From contig JAQFVV010006739.1 in NCBI GenBank assembly GCA_028023455.1, forward strand, positions 338,629 to 402,628: 64,000 nt of DNA. Reading direction: 5' to 3'. Under the pieces are notes generated by a model. It was given only the letters and a program-made list of their open reading frames with translations, was not told where the DNA came from and made no database searches. The DNA is from Epiperipatus broadwayi (Eukaryota > Onychophora > Udeonychophora > Euonychophora > Peripatidae). Positions 13,706 through 25,631 of the stretch are shown here, in pieces (position 1 is the first letter of the stretch; every line of letters starts with the position of its first letter). The translations under genes and the position numbers were made by a program.

Positions 13706-14918
13706 TTTTACACATATTTTCTTATATGATTATTGACTCTTTTTATATAATTCTACAGAATGCAAGACATTCAAATTTCTTAAATGCTTCATTTTTAAAT
13801 ATTTCATATACCTTTTTTTCATATAGAGTTCATTTCAGTTGATAATTCATTAGTAAATTGCTACTTTTTTGAATCAGCTATAATTGCTGTAGTTATTATT
13901 AGAATAAGAGTTAATTATCTTCAATGTCTATCACTACTTTCAAATGATTAACAAGTTCTAATTTGAATTCATCAAAGTATTTCTGAACATTAGGAATATC
14001 AACTGTGAATACTATTTTTCTTAATAATTGTTGTCACTAATTTTTCATTAATATATCTTACGCATCATATTACAGTTTTGAAATACATACTTTCTATAAA
14101 TCAAAAAGTACTTCAATTCTGCTGCATTTTCACTTAAATGTTTCCATCTCCATTTTGGTTTAGCATTTATCTCAAAGATATAATTCATAATATACAATTT
14201 TTCTTTTCAGCAAATTCCACAAACCTGTGTTTTGCCTAATTTCTGTCATCTTTAGTCAAATTACCACAACCCTTTCATTCTTCAACTGCTTTCCAGTTTT
14301 AGCATTAAAGTCTTCCATAAAAATTTTAAAATAAGTTTGATGTGGTCAAAAGTATTTTGTACAATTATATCATAAGCCTTTATTTTTTCATTACAATAAA
14401 AACTTGTTAAGACACAAACCTGAATTATCTGCATTTGATATTTTCAATTAAGTTAAATACCCTATCTGGACACCCTGGCTATTATATTAGCATTTTCCCA
14501 AATATTATTTGCCTACCTTTATTTATAATGAAGCCAACTTCACTTGTGTTTTCAATACCTGTGACATTATAGCAAAGTACATGTCCATTTTTCAAATCAA
14601 TAGTTTTTTTTTCTAGATTCAGAAAGTCCAACAATGCCCCATTTAATATTAAGCAGTTATTCTTTCAATTCACATAGCCTTTCTTCATTTGGAAGTAATT
14701 TAAAGTTGTGAACAGGTAAATAAAATATCATTATTAAGTGGCAGCTTGGATCTGCCAACCATTGCCTTGGTGATGATTTTACACCCTTCTGGGAATAAAG
14801 ACCATACTTCAGTTTTTTATTTCATGGCTGAATATTTAATAAAAATTTTTATTCACAGATATATTTATTCTAATTCAATTGATGTTTCAGTTAAGAACTG
14901 TCAGGCAATAGGTAAAAA

Positions 14919-15307
14919 GACATAAACTGACCACATTAGAAAATAGGCAACAGACTATAAACTGATAACATTAGAAGATAGGCAAAGACTATAAAATGAC
15001 CACATTAGAAGATAGACAACAGACTATAAACTGACCACATTAGAAGATAGGCAACAGACCCTAAACTGACCACATTAGAAGATAGGCAACAGTCTATAAA
15101 CTGACCACATTAGAAGTTAGGTAACAGACTATAAACTGACTACATTAGAAGATAGATAACAGACTATAAACTAACTACATTAGAAGATAAGCAACAGACT
15201 ATAAACTGAGCACATTAGAAGATAGGCAACATATTATAAACTGACCACATTAGAAGATAGGCAACAGACTATAAACTGACCACATTAAAAGATAGACAAC
15301 AGACTAT
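14919..15307. repeat. 35-bp minisatellite, about 11 units
   Basis: About eleven tandem copies of a unit containing ACTATAAACTGACCACATTA and GAAGATAGGCAACAG. Most units differ by one to three bases (for example GACTACAT, GAGCACAT, GATAACAT). It lies just upstream of the 5' side of LINE A. No coding or promoter role is apparent. Confidence 0.9.
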
Positions 15308-15530
15308 TCATGTTTGTTTACCAAATGAATAATCATATAATATCTGCAATGACAAAACATCTAAATGGATATTAGAAAATTGTTCTGCTTAGTTTTCTTA
15401 TGGTCACAAAGAGAAATCAAACATCTTTCAGTTAATAACAATTTTTTTCCTGAGATTTTAAGCATGTTTGATCATTCTAGGATAATAAAGTTCACTATCA
15501 TAATGATAATTTTCCAATTTTAAGAAGTTT

Positions 15531-15618
15531 GAGCATCAGCAGAGATGGATGGAGCTGCTACTCTTGGACCTAGAGCACCATCACTTTAACAGTGCATTAA
15601 ACGATTCTGGGCATTTTT
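15531..15618 (-). mobile_element. Possible tRNA-like SINE relic
   Basis: The minus strand reads TTTAATGCACTGTTAAAGTGATGG, which resembles the tRNA-like heads near 9.5-10.7 kb. It is followed by TAGGTCCAAGAG near B-box distance. It is poorly preserved. Confidence 0.25.
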
Positions 15619-18295
15619 CCAATTTATATAACCCTGTTAGCCTCCCCAAAATCTGATTTAAATATTATTATTTTGGATCGTTTATAAACAATTAGAAAGA
15701 AGTTGAGATATTAGTCACTATTTGAACAACTTTTTTTGGAGAAAGTTTAAATATTTCTTAAACATTTTGAAAAATATTGTCTTGAATACAATTACTTCTT
15801 GATGAAAGCTACCCTTCATCTTTATATTTACGTCTCTAGAAAGAATTAAAGGAATAATACTTTGAAGACAATTGAAAAATGATGAGGTTCAAATCTTAAT
15901 ATATTTAATCGGAAGTTAAAGTCTTAGCAGAGGTTAATTTAATATAGATAAGCTGCATTAACCAATATATTTTACATTGGAAAGAGAGAGAAAAGTAAGT
16001 ATTTAAAATTAATAGTTATAATCTTTAGTATCAATAAATCATAATTTTTTTATTTTGAATATTTTTATTCGCAAAAAGAACAAAGAAAGCATTTCTTTTA
16101 TAGTTATAAACCTTAAAAAATCTTTTCCATTAAAAGAGACATTACAAATAATTTATCTGACTTTATTTACTTTATTATTTTCATTTTACTTCAGGGATTA
16201 AAATGGAAGAATCCTATTTTATTTACTTTTTTTTTTAATTTTGCAGATTGATTTTATAGAGTAAACATGCACAAGTCTGAAATATTTTATTTCAAATATT
16301 TATCAAATCGCACACACACATAAAGAAAAATTACAATAATATAAAATAGATTTGTTTGTTTTTTTTAATGTTTTTTTTTTATATAAAAAAAAATCCTCTA
16401 ACTTAAGACCGTCAGTTGTTAAACCAATGCTAGCTTGGTTAGTAAATGGAATAAAATCATGTTATTCACTCTTTACAAATTTAAAATTAAATTAAAAATG
16501 AAAACGCTGATTTTTAAAATATTTTTGAAAACTGAACATCATATAAATTAAATACCACCAAGGCCCAAATGACTCCCCCCCCCCACTAAGAGAGTCTACA
16601 GTATTACTAAGCATACCTCAAAACTGCCTATTATATGTCTAAGGTGCATCTTATTACAATCACTTTAATCAGTAATAATATGGATTTTTGCAGGGGAAAA
16701 GTGTTAATTTAATTCCATTCTGAAGCCAAATATAGTCTGGCCATTTATGCTAGGATTGTGGTACTATATCTCCTATGAGAGTCAACCACAAAATAGCAAA
16801 CAAATCATCATATAATGTGCCCAGTTTATATTCAACATCTGAATTAATAACTATATTATACTCTCCTCAAAATGTATCTATTATAATTATAAGTATTCAA
16901 TGGATTCATACAATTGTACTAACCAAATCACTATATTAGTTTCTCACCTGAATCATAATAAATCTGTTAATACAATTTTGTTGCTAGTTTGCAATCTGAA
17001 TATTGTTAAAAGTTTCAGTTCCTCTTTCATTTCTTATGAGCAAAATTGTTTATAAAAAATATATATATTAACTTTATAATATTAAATTTATAAACATATG
17101 TATTTATGTATATTAAGATTTCAGGTATAATATGTATCTAATTGTCATGAAATTGACTGAGATTCAAATTTTATGTTATTGCTTTATCAAGATGACCTCT
17201 GACATTTTTTCCTTTTCACATATTCATATTTTATTAGTTTAATTAAAAAATTTTAAGATTTCTATCTATCTAATCTCCATTATTAATATCAGCTATAACT
17301 CAATCCAAATATGAATATATTATAAAGATTATTTTTTTCTTTTTTCTTTTAACTTATTAGTTATAATTTAATTTCATAAATGAATTTTTTAAATTATTTT
17401 ATTTTAAAAAAATGTTTTTTTATTCAACATATAAATATTAATTCAAATTAATTAATAGTAAATGTATGTATATTAAATTTACATCTATTATTAATAAATG
17501 AATTTTAAAATAATTTTTGAAATCAAACTTTCTTGTTATCTGAAAACATTTATTACTTCAAACTTTCATTTCTATTAAATCACAATTTTTTTATTTTTTA
17601 ACTTGTAATAAATTTATGTAAAAAATATAAATTTCAATTTTTTTTTTTAGTTATTTAACAGTTTAGTTTTTGTTATATACATAAGCAAAAAAAAATACCA
17701 TTACTCTGAAATTTTTGGTATTATGGCTTTTTCAAATTTGTGAATTTTTAGAATTTAAGAATAAATCTTTAACCCATTAAAATATAAGTCCAAATTGCGA
17801 AGGTGTGACAAAAAAGAGGAAGTCATTGTTATTAGGCTTATTAATTTTAGGTATTTCTGAATGCTTTTTAATATTTTGTTTGAAATGTACATATAAACTA
17901 ATTTGCTTATTGTAAAAAGTTAAAAGGAAGTTTTGAAACTTTATTTAGATAATAGAATTTTTTGAATAAGAGATATTCAGATTGATATTATACCTACAAT
18001 ATTACTATATGCCGAATAATACTAAATTGTCCAAGCATTTTACTACTGTTACACAATGCTTTATTTACTGCCCTTTCTTACAGTTCACATTTCGATTGCC
18101 CCAGCCATCTTCTTCAGAACTTTATATCTCCTAACCACAATTGTTACAATCAATTTTTTTACATATGTAGTATAACATTACTTCTGACAGAAGTTCAATA
18201 CAATTAATATCTCAATAATATTAAAAATATATTTCAAAACATTTTGTATTTTCATTAAATAATTAATAGTAATGTTAAAAAAACATAAAACTTAA
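15619..18295. other. No recognisable gene
   Basis: Mostly AT-rich. It includes a C9-10 run at about 16575 and long A/T tracts. A hammerhead-like fragment at 18089-18117 (minus) is discussed among the rejected items. Confidence 0.45.
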
Positions 18296-18777
18296 AAATG
18301 ATCCATTAAGAAGAATTGAATATCTAGAGTTTATAAAATGGCACAAAAAAGAGTTAATAATAATGCAAAAAATACAATTGGGAATTGACAAGGAAAACTA
18401 TAGAAGAGACTAAAAGTATCAAACGTAAAAAAAAACATCTTGACATTGGATGAAAAGTTGTTTCAGCAATAACAAAGAAAAGATAGAATTATTACTAAAA
18501 AGAAAAATATCATGAAATGTATGAAAGAGTTTTACAAAAAATTATATAATAAAGAAACAAAAAACAAAGTGTTAGGTACAATTACTATCTTTTTTGAATT
18601 GTCAGGTATTTTAAATGAAAAAATGAGACATAACTTAATTCTCCTGAACCAGGAAAAGTTCAAAATAATGGACATATTAATGCTATTTTTAAAAGAAGCA
18701 GATGAAGAAATGGAAAAATTGTCAGCAAAGTTAATTATACTCTGAAGGTCTAAATGATAATAATAGATGATGGAGTG

Positions 18778-19080
18778 TATTCTCTTATTCTTCTCTTTCA
18801 CTTTCTTTGCATATCTTCATATATTCATATATATATTGCTTATAATACTTCTTTCATATACACTTCAATACAAACAAATTTTCTTAAAAAACTTTTTTAT
18901 TTTCCTTACAGTTTTGACTGTCCAGCAGTCTTCATCAGAGCTTTATCCACTCTCCTCTGCTTTGAAGTCTTTATGGATAAATCTCTGATGAAGACTGCTG
19001 GATAGTAGAAACTGTAAGGAAAATAAATAAATTTTTAAAGAAATTTGTTTGCATTGAAGTGTATATGAAAGATATATTAT
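18778..19080. mobile_element. FB-3 foldback element, copy 1, inside LINE B
   Basis: Inverted arms centred near 18960 share TATACACTTCAATACAAACA / TGTTTGCATTGAAGTGTATA and TTTTCCTTACAGTTTTGACT-type segments. It matches the better-bounded copy at 46460-46762. The right end is blurred by AT-rich sequence, so that boundary is approximate. A hammerhead-like CTGATGA...GAAAC block lies at 18985-19012. Confidence 0.7.
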
Positions 19081-19129
19081 ACACAATATATATGTAAATA
19101 TTATACTCAATATATGTGTAATAAGAAAT

Positions 19130-19285
19130 GTGGACTTAATCAGTGAAGTATTGAATAGCTTCACGCTCGCAGATCTAACCGCTCTCAGCTTCACCTATTT
19201 AAATAGAAAGTAGGTTGAAGTAAAGAAGGGTTCCCCTCTTTTCTTCCATAAGCTTGTGGTTAAAACACCTGTAGAGGTCCCTACT
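19130..19285 (+). mobile_element. FB-E fragment
   Basis: GTGGACTTAATCAGTGAAG, TAGCTTCACGCTC, AGAAAGTAGGTTGAAG and GTAGAGGTCCCT follow the same order as the second half of the FB-E element at 58606-59479 (GTGGACATAATTAGTGAAG and so on). Only this half is present. It directly precedes the (AT)n tract. Confidence 0.6.
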
Positions 19286-19300
19286 ATTGCATTTTATATG

Positions 19301-19401
<101 letters not shown>

Positions 19402-20892
19402 TAGATGATGAAAAGAATGCAATAATAATATTGATATTTAAGAAAGATGATACTAGAAATTACAAATAAATTAGTTTTTTATCTTTTTTATATAAATTCT
19501 TTACCATAATAATTATAGCTTATCTATAATAAACTTTGAATTTAATCAGCCAACAGAATATGCTGGATTTAAAAGTGGTTTTAGCACAATGGATCACATC
19601 CAAATATTAAGAGAAGTTATAAAAATGATCAACAAATATGAATTGCCACTATGTTTTAGGTTTGTAGATTATGGTAAGGCATTTGATTTTATAAGCATTT
19701 TAATGGTGATCAAAGCATTATATCATCAAGATATAGACTCAGAATATTGTTATATTATAAAGAATATTTATCAAAATGTAACAGCAATATTTAGAGTATA
19801 TGGTAATATTAAGAAGATTAAATATAAAGAAATATATACATTAGGGTACTCTCCAAAACTTTGACAACAGTTTTACAAGAAGTATGTTGGGGGTCAAAAT
19901 GGAAAGCTAAAGGAATAAAAGTAAACAGAGATTATTTAAATTATCTAAATTTTATAGATGATGTAATTGTTTTGCAAATAATGCTTCAGAGATTCAGGAT
20001 ATGTTGCAAAAATGATCAAATGAAAATAAAAAGATAGAATCAATGATAAATGCTTTAATCTTAAAATAATATTTGATTAATTTTCTTAGAAGAAGAAAAT
20101 AAAACTTGATAATAATCAATTAGAAATTAATAACTACAAAGTTCTTAGGTAATAATATAATGGATATAATTAATTATAGAATTAGTTTGCATGGAGTGAA
20201 TTCGATAGAAATAACTTGTGTTTGAAATAGAAAATTATAAATACATGTGTTCCAACAGTCTTAATTATGAATCTGAAATGTAGGCAATTAATAGAAAAGC
20301 AATAATAAGACTTTAGACTACTTAATGAAGTATGGAGAAAAATATGTTAAGAATAACAAGAAGAGATCGAAAATGAAATACATGGGTGAGAGGGGAAACA
20401 ATTCTCACTGACATTAGTAAAAAATTAACAACTAAAACAGAGCTACATTGGCATGTTACTAGAAGAGATGCCTTAAACTAGATCCCAAGAATTGTAAAAG
20501 ACTTAGAAATAGACTACATGTAAAGTGATGAATGAGATAATAAAGTTTGATTTTATATTATGGAGAAAAAAGGATATAATTTCATAATGGTTAAAAAAGA
20601 TAAATATAACTTATTTTGAGATGAGATGCAATTTTGAATAGTTAGTTATACTTACATCTATTTTTAGAAATAACTAATTTAGATAAAATAGACTTTAAAT
20701 AGCCAATTGCAGTACAAAGAACTCTCTTAATTCCACCTTCTGACTATAAAATATGTGAGAGAATTATTCACTAACCTTTTCTTTTTTTATTATTTTGCTA
20801 AGAATGATCATTTTCTCTTTTACTGACTAAATAATTAGATGATTAACTTATTTTAATACTGACTGTTATTTGAGATAACTCAATGTTTTATC

Positions 20893-20962
20893 TGGCTCTG
20901 ATTTGGTTATCAGGTCATGGGCATGCTAAGTAAATGCACTAACCATTACACCAAAAGGATAC
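20893..20962 (-). mobile_element. tRNA-derived relic (SINE head or tRNA pseudogene)
   Basis: On the minus strand, ATCCTTTTGGTGTAATGGTT begins like a tRNA with a clear A box TGGTGTAATGG (20953-20943). It continues TAGTGCATTTACTTAGCATG, like D- and anticodon-arm sequence. The B-box region (about 20914-20900) is eroded. The 3' end is not tRNA-like, so a functional tRNA is unlikely. Confidence 0.5.
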
Positions 20963-21331
20963 TTCGACTATTATATATATATATATATATATAATCAAAA
21001 TTACCCAAATTCATTATTAAACCAGACTAGCCAAAGAAAATAAACTCTAAATCACAACCAGTGGTTTTATTGCTACAGTCAGACTTCTCAAGTGTAAAGG
21101 ACTAAAAGAAAACAAATATACATTAAATATTACCCACAATTTCACTTACAGCTCACACATCTTTAATGTTAAAGGAACTTTTAAACAAGTTAATTGCTTC
21201 AATATCATAAAGTTTTAATAATAAAGATTCTCCTAATTCTTGTTTTTATTTCATTTCTTCCAAAGAAGATAACAGTAATCTCATCAAAATTAAGGTACTT
21301 TGGTATTACTCCTGCTACAACATATTCTGAT

Positions 21332-21474
21332 GATGTTTTATTCTAAGTTTGTGATATGTTTAAAATAACTCCATGGAATGTGCAGACAAATTTAATTGAT
21401 AAAATTTGTCTAAAGATCCAAGGAATGCATTATTTTAAAGATATCACAAACTTGGAATAATACATCACCAGGAA
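21332..21474. repeat. Small inverted repeat (foldback)
   Basis: TTTTATTCTAAGTTTGTGATATG and a downstream inverted partner ending in ATATCACAAACTTGGAATAAT form arms of about 43 bp around a short spacer. No family link or target duplication was found. Confidence 0.5.
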
Positions 21475-23300
21475 TAATACATCATACCATGTGCAGTAAG
21501 AAAGTTTAAATCTACAAAAAATGGAGGTATATATTCAATATGAAAACAGGAAAAAAACATTATAGCACTAAATAAAATCAGGTAATTGTGACTTTTTTAT
21601 ATGACACTTTTTGTGAATTTTTATTACACTTTATGTCAGCAAAGCTATTCTTCCTCTTCCAGGCATAATGCAGCACTTTGTGTCATCCTAAGCAGACAGA
21701 ATATGTAACACCAAACTTCAAATCTATAAAGTAACATCTTATTTCCAACGATGGATAGATATATTCATTATGGAAAAAGAAAAATATGAAAAGGAATCCT
21801 AAAATGTTTTTTAAATGGTGAGTTGTGACAAAGTTTTAGCTGTAAGTTTAATGTTATATTTTAAACATTTTTTTTTAAAAAACAAAGTTTTAATTAAAAA
21901 AAAACTTAAAAAAAAACATAAATATATAAAGTTTTAGCTGTAGATGTATATTTTTAAATATAAAACTGTATTACTTACAAATGATGCAAGAGATGTATTT
22001 ATTATATTGTGGAGAGTTAAAAAAATTCACTGTGGTGGACTGAACTATTAAATATCTTCTAAAATGGAATGGAAAGGGTCCATTTATTTGATATGGATTA
22101 GGTATTCCAGGATTATTTGTTGCCATGACATCATAAACAAAAACTTTGAATAAATTTTACTGGATATAAACATTGCCAGAGTAATATGTCAGTTGTAATA
22201 GTACCAAAGTTTCAAAATTAATAAAGCAGAACTGAGATATTTATTTCAAACTCTACTTTTATGTATCTTTATACTTTCATTTAAGCTCAAACTACTCTGA
22301 CTTATATATACCTTCTTACAAAAACAAAGAATAATATATACTACTCCAGGAATAATCTTTCTATCAAAAATTTCCTTTATATTATTTAACAAATTATTCT
22401 AAGTAATAACTCTTTCCCAAACAATGTTATTATTTTTAAATAAATTACTATTTTCATATACAATTCTATAAGAGAATTTAAAAGACAAAATTTCTAATGG
22501 TATTATTCTCTTCTCTCCTTTAGGTGTTGCTGGTTCAACCAGTGACTTATTAGTAAAAGATCTGAACCTGGGTTCTTTAGATTCATTAATACTGAATTTA
22601 AAGCAATGCATTATTCAGCTAGACTATTTTGCCAAAGTTTTTGACAGAATAGCCTAGTTAAATAAAACATGTTCTTAAATTCAATATTCATGAATTTAAA
22701 GTCCCATTACTAACTAGAGTATTTTGTCATGAATCCAAAATTCCTGGCTTTAATTCCATTTCTTGTATTATAATTGGTCAGGTTAGCTTTTATCTGAAGA
22801 AGAGAGAACAATACTACTCAAAAGAGTGTGATGTATATTAATCTATTTATTATTACTAACAATTGAACTAATTTAAAAATTTAAATAATATTTGAATTTT
22901 TTTAAAAATATTTGACAATTATTATTTGATGATGAAATAATTCAACATATAATTACAACTGCAAAATCAACATTACAAATTTTCAGACAAACAATACTGT
23001 ACACCCACATATATAACTGCATATAACATTTATCTCATTAGTCAAAGAACATCTATAACATGAAAACATTTAAACAATTATTAAAAATTTAAACAGGACA
23101 AAGTCATAACATTTGAGTTTATATTAATGTATAATAAATGTAGGAAGAAAATTGAAATAAAAAATGGTTTATAAAATAAAACAAGATTTAAAAAGAATGT
23201 ATGTAATAAATATAGTTTTACTTCTCACTATTATGTAAAACAAAAAAAAACACTTATTTATAATTGTTAATTAGAGAAGATATAAATTAGTATTAAATTT
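21475..23300. other. No recognisable gene
   Basis: AT-rich sequence without a supported coding frame. It may include the decayed 3' part of the Penelope-like element next to it. Confidence 0.4.
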
Positions 23301-23305
23301 TATAG

Positions 23306-23350
23306 ACTTAAAGTTTTCGAGGAACCATGCCTCATATTCATAGCCTTCAT
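23306..23350 (-). ncRNA. Hairpin element downstream of the Penelope-like ORF
   Basis: On the minus strand a GAGG-CATGGTT...CCTC stem-loop (23333-23319) is followed by GAAAA and then the palindrome ACTTTAAGT and C. This recalls hammerhead helix II-GAAA-helix III with a GUC triplet. ATTTTAT upstream could pair with ATAAAAT downstream. The seven bases before helix II are not CUGANGA and the spacing is too long, so it is at best a decayed ribozyme. Confidence 0.3.
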
Positions 23351-23393
23351 AAAATGTATAATAAAATATATGCAAATACAATATTCAAATAAG

Positions 23394-23978
23394 CTAGTAT
23401 GACATAACCCATTTCTTCGAGATCTCAAAGCAAGTGTTTTTCCTATTAATGGCATGGATGTTTCCATTAATATAAAATGCCTCCGTTATTTTTCTTTTGT
23501 GATCATTTGATTCTGAGCACAATATTATGGAATTGGCGGTTGTGAAGTTGTGTCCAGATTGTTTAGCATGCTCCAAAAATACAGAAGATGTGTTGCTGTT
23601 CTTCTGAGCTCTGTTAAATGTGTAAAGATGTTGAGCCAGTCTAGTATTGATTGTAGCTTTCGTTTCACCATAATATATAGCGTGGCATCCAGCCTGAGGG
23701 CAGGCAATAGAGTACACCACATGTGGGGTGAACGATCGATCAATGTGGTCTTTAGAGTTGTTAATCAATCTATTAGAATTTGGTGGAGTTCTAATTGCTA
23801 TGTTAAATTTATCGTTTAATGCTTTCATTAGTTTGTTAGATATTTTAGGAATGTGGGGGATGTATGTGTAATTAATTTGTCTTAACAATACTTTTTTATG
23901 CTTTATTATAAATGATCTTAAGTAAAAAAATTTAAACTTGATTCCAATTCTATTAATTATTTGTAAGGCATTGAGATT
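23394..23978 (-). pseudogene. Penelope-like element C-terminal GIY-YIG endonuclease domain
   Basis: A 194-codon open stretch on the minus strand ends at a stop at 23396-23394. Its last part reads as a Penelope-like GIY-YIG nuclease: VVYSIACPQAGCHAIYYGET carries the paired GIY/YIG strands and a cysteine pair (CPQAGC). KATINTRLAQHLYTF gives the conserved Arg and His, LEHAKQSGH follows, and KITEAFYI supplies the catalytic Glu. Upstream residues INYTYIPHIPKISNKLMKAL match the linker that precedes this domain in the family. In such elements this domain nicks target DNA for an upstream reverse transcriptase. I found no RT in the sequence upstream (24.0-25.0 kb), so this is a 5'-truncated copy. The domain has no internal stop, so it is either young or recently degraded. 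Confidence 0.82.
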
Positions 23979-25050
23979 TTATTTGTATAATTTTGAATGA
24001 AATTGACCGAATATTATTTAATGAATATTTACTGTAAGCTTATATAAACAATTACTAATGTACCATATTTTCTATTTTATTAATTATCAAAGATCTCTTT
24101 AATACCTTTGTGCATCAGGTTTGGTAATTCATAAGTTTCTTTTACAGAAACAAACCAATGGCGGAAGTGCAATGAAATCCTTTTGATTCTCAGATGTGTG
24201 ATAACACTTTTTAAAAAAAATGTTTAATAAAGTCGTATTTTTATTCATTTTTCTATCTCTCCACTTCTCATTCCTATCCTTTCCTCAATTTTGCACACAC
24301 ACATTAGACTTACCATTATTAATATGTATAATTGCAATTTAAAATAAAATTATCTTGCCACCTATCTTCACTTCACTCTTTCTTGAGAGGGGTAAAATAC
24401 TTTTGCTTTTAACTTATTATATTCTACAATGAAAAGCATTAATTATAAATATAATTCTTTTCATGATCTATTATATATATGGCATTTTTTCCTTGAATAT
24501 AATAGTTTTTAAAAACCACAGTAAAAACTTTAATTTAAAATGTTTGTATATGTCATTATCTTATTTTTATAGCTACATAATTAATTGAGCTTTTTAAAAA
24601 AAAAAAAAAAAAAGTTTAAATAATATGGTTTTAAATCCAGCACTAAAACAGCAAATATGGTCCTTTTACTTAAAATATGTATCTTAGTAATAAAAAGTTG
24701 ACTAAAGTTTACTATTTGGCTTTAAAATTATGATAGTAAAACAAAAATTAAAATAGTGACAAATAATGATAATTTACTATGAATAATGACCAAATATTAT
24801 CCTTTTATCAAGAGTAACTTAACATATATGCTAAAAAATTGAGATGCTAAAGTAGATTGTGTCAGTAAAATGGCATGTATATCTTATGATGATGACTGAA
24901 GATGATTATTAGCTGAAATGCTTTATTGCTTGGTTATTCTACATGCATTTATATAGAAGTATTAACTACAAATATGAATTTTTTTTAAAAATCTAAGGGT
25001 TTTATTATTTCAAATTTATGCTGTATATTAAAAAATTATATGTTTTTGTT
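23979..25050. other. No recognisable gene
   Basis: The missing reverse-transcriptase part of the Penelope-like element would be expected here on the minus strand, but I could not recognise it. The sequence is AT-rich. Confidence 0.4.
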
Positions 25051-25341
25051 ATGTAAGTAGAGGGATTTGGACTCAGAAATTTTCAATCTATTCATCTTCC
25101 ATTTTATCTTAAGCAATTGTTATACATAACCACATACATGTCAAAAAGACCCAATATATATATTTCGTGAAAAACCAACACTCATCAGTTGAGCCAGATG
25201 AGTGCTGGTTCGATTCAAAATAAATATATTGGAGCTTGTGTATCTTTTGAGCATATGTGTGGTCATGTGTATTGGTTGCTTGAGATGGAGTGGAGGATGA
25301 ATAGATTGAAAAATTCTGAATTCAATTCCTTCTACTTACAT
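25051..25341. mobile_element. FB-D foldback element with hammerhead ribozyme
   Basis: The outer inverted ends are ATGTAAGTAGAGGGATTTGG (25051-25070) and the partner ending in CTTCTACTTACAT (25341). The arms meet at the centre in the palindrome formed by 25164-25220. The ends share the GGGATTTGAACTCAG signature found at 25.9, 31.5, 46.0 and 56.9 kb. Each arm carries a hammerhead motif: intact on the minus strand (25148-25195), eroded on the plus strand (about 25196-25245). There is no open frame. Confidence 0.7.
25148..25195 (-). ncRNA. Complete type I-like hammerhead ribozyme
   Basis: On the minus strand: helix I 5' strand GGCUCAA (25195-25189); CUGAUGA (25188-25182); helix II GUG (25181-25179), loop UUGGUUUUU, CAC (25169-25167); GAA (25166-25164). 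Then helix III AUA/UAU with a two-base loop (25163-25156), A17 (25155), and helix I 3' strand UUGGGUC (25154-25148). Helix I pairs at all seven positions with two G-U wobbles. G10.1-C11.1 is canonical, and the cleavage triplet is AUA, which fits NUH. Predicted cleavage is 3' of position 25155. Every conserved core base is present. Helix III is very short, as in the minimal hammerheads known from Penelope-like elements and metazoan retrozymes. Confidence 0.75.
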
Positions 25342-25631
25342 TTACAAGAAACATTCAGATTAAGCAAATTACCTACTGCCTTAATATTTTTAATTATTTA
25401 AGAGATTATATTAGCTGCTTCTTAATATGTTAAAATTAACAATAAATTTAATCTAACTGTAATGAAAATATTAAACCAGCAAACTATATATAACATAAAT
25501 AGATATTTCAAGATTAAGTGAATGTAAAATTTTCAATAAAATGATGTTCTTTTATTGTAAGTTAAAAGAATGCAAACACTGGAGCTAGTATTGGCTCATG
25601 ATTTGGAAATGCAGAAATGCTGCTTTAGATA

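Larger units (their letters stand above)
11335..14815 (-). pseudogene. LINE A: decayed RTE-like non-LTR retrotransposon
   Basis: Reading the minus strand from high to low coordinates gives the domain order of a LINE. An AP-endonuclease start with LSESRKK lies at about 14610-14630, then EDFNAKTGKQ near 14290-14320 (endonuclease DFN motif). A linker and RT fragments follow at 13.2-13.4 kb. The RT catalytic box appears as NLNFAVDIIIIENN at about 12700-12740. A C-terminal segment with VKWVNDIRKF lies near 11430-11460. The catalytic FADD has become FAVD, and frameshifts and stops run throughout, so it is dead. It is interrupted by an FB-1 element (11885-12540) and a SINE (13600-13705). The QxQRA/DIRK-type C-terminus is typical of RTE-like elements; the clade assignment is from memory. 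Confidence 0.75.

Noticed and set aside
18089-18117. Minus-strand CTGAAGA-A-stem-GAAAT resembling a hammerhead
   Set aside because: The stem (GAT.GC/GC.ATC) forms, but no valid U16.1-H17 follows and no helix I can be drawn. Kept only as a possible relic.
24885-24945. CTGAAGATGATTATTAGCTGAAATGC on the plus strand as a ribozyme
   Set aside because: No convincing helix II or helix I pairing.
25196-25245. Second hammerhead on the plus strand in the other FB-D arm
   Set aside because: U4 and G12 are both changed and helix II no longer pairs. It is the eroded mirror of the intact minus-strand motif, so it is not listed separately.
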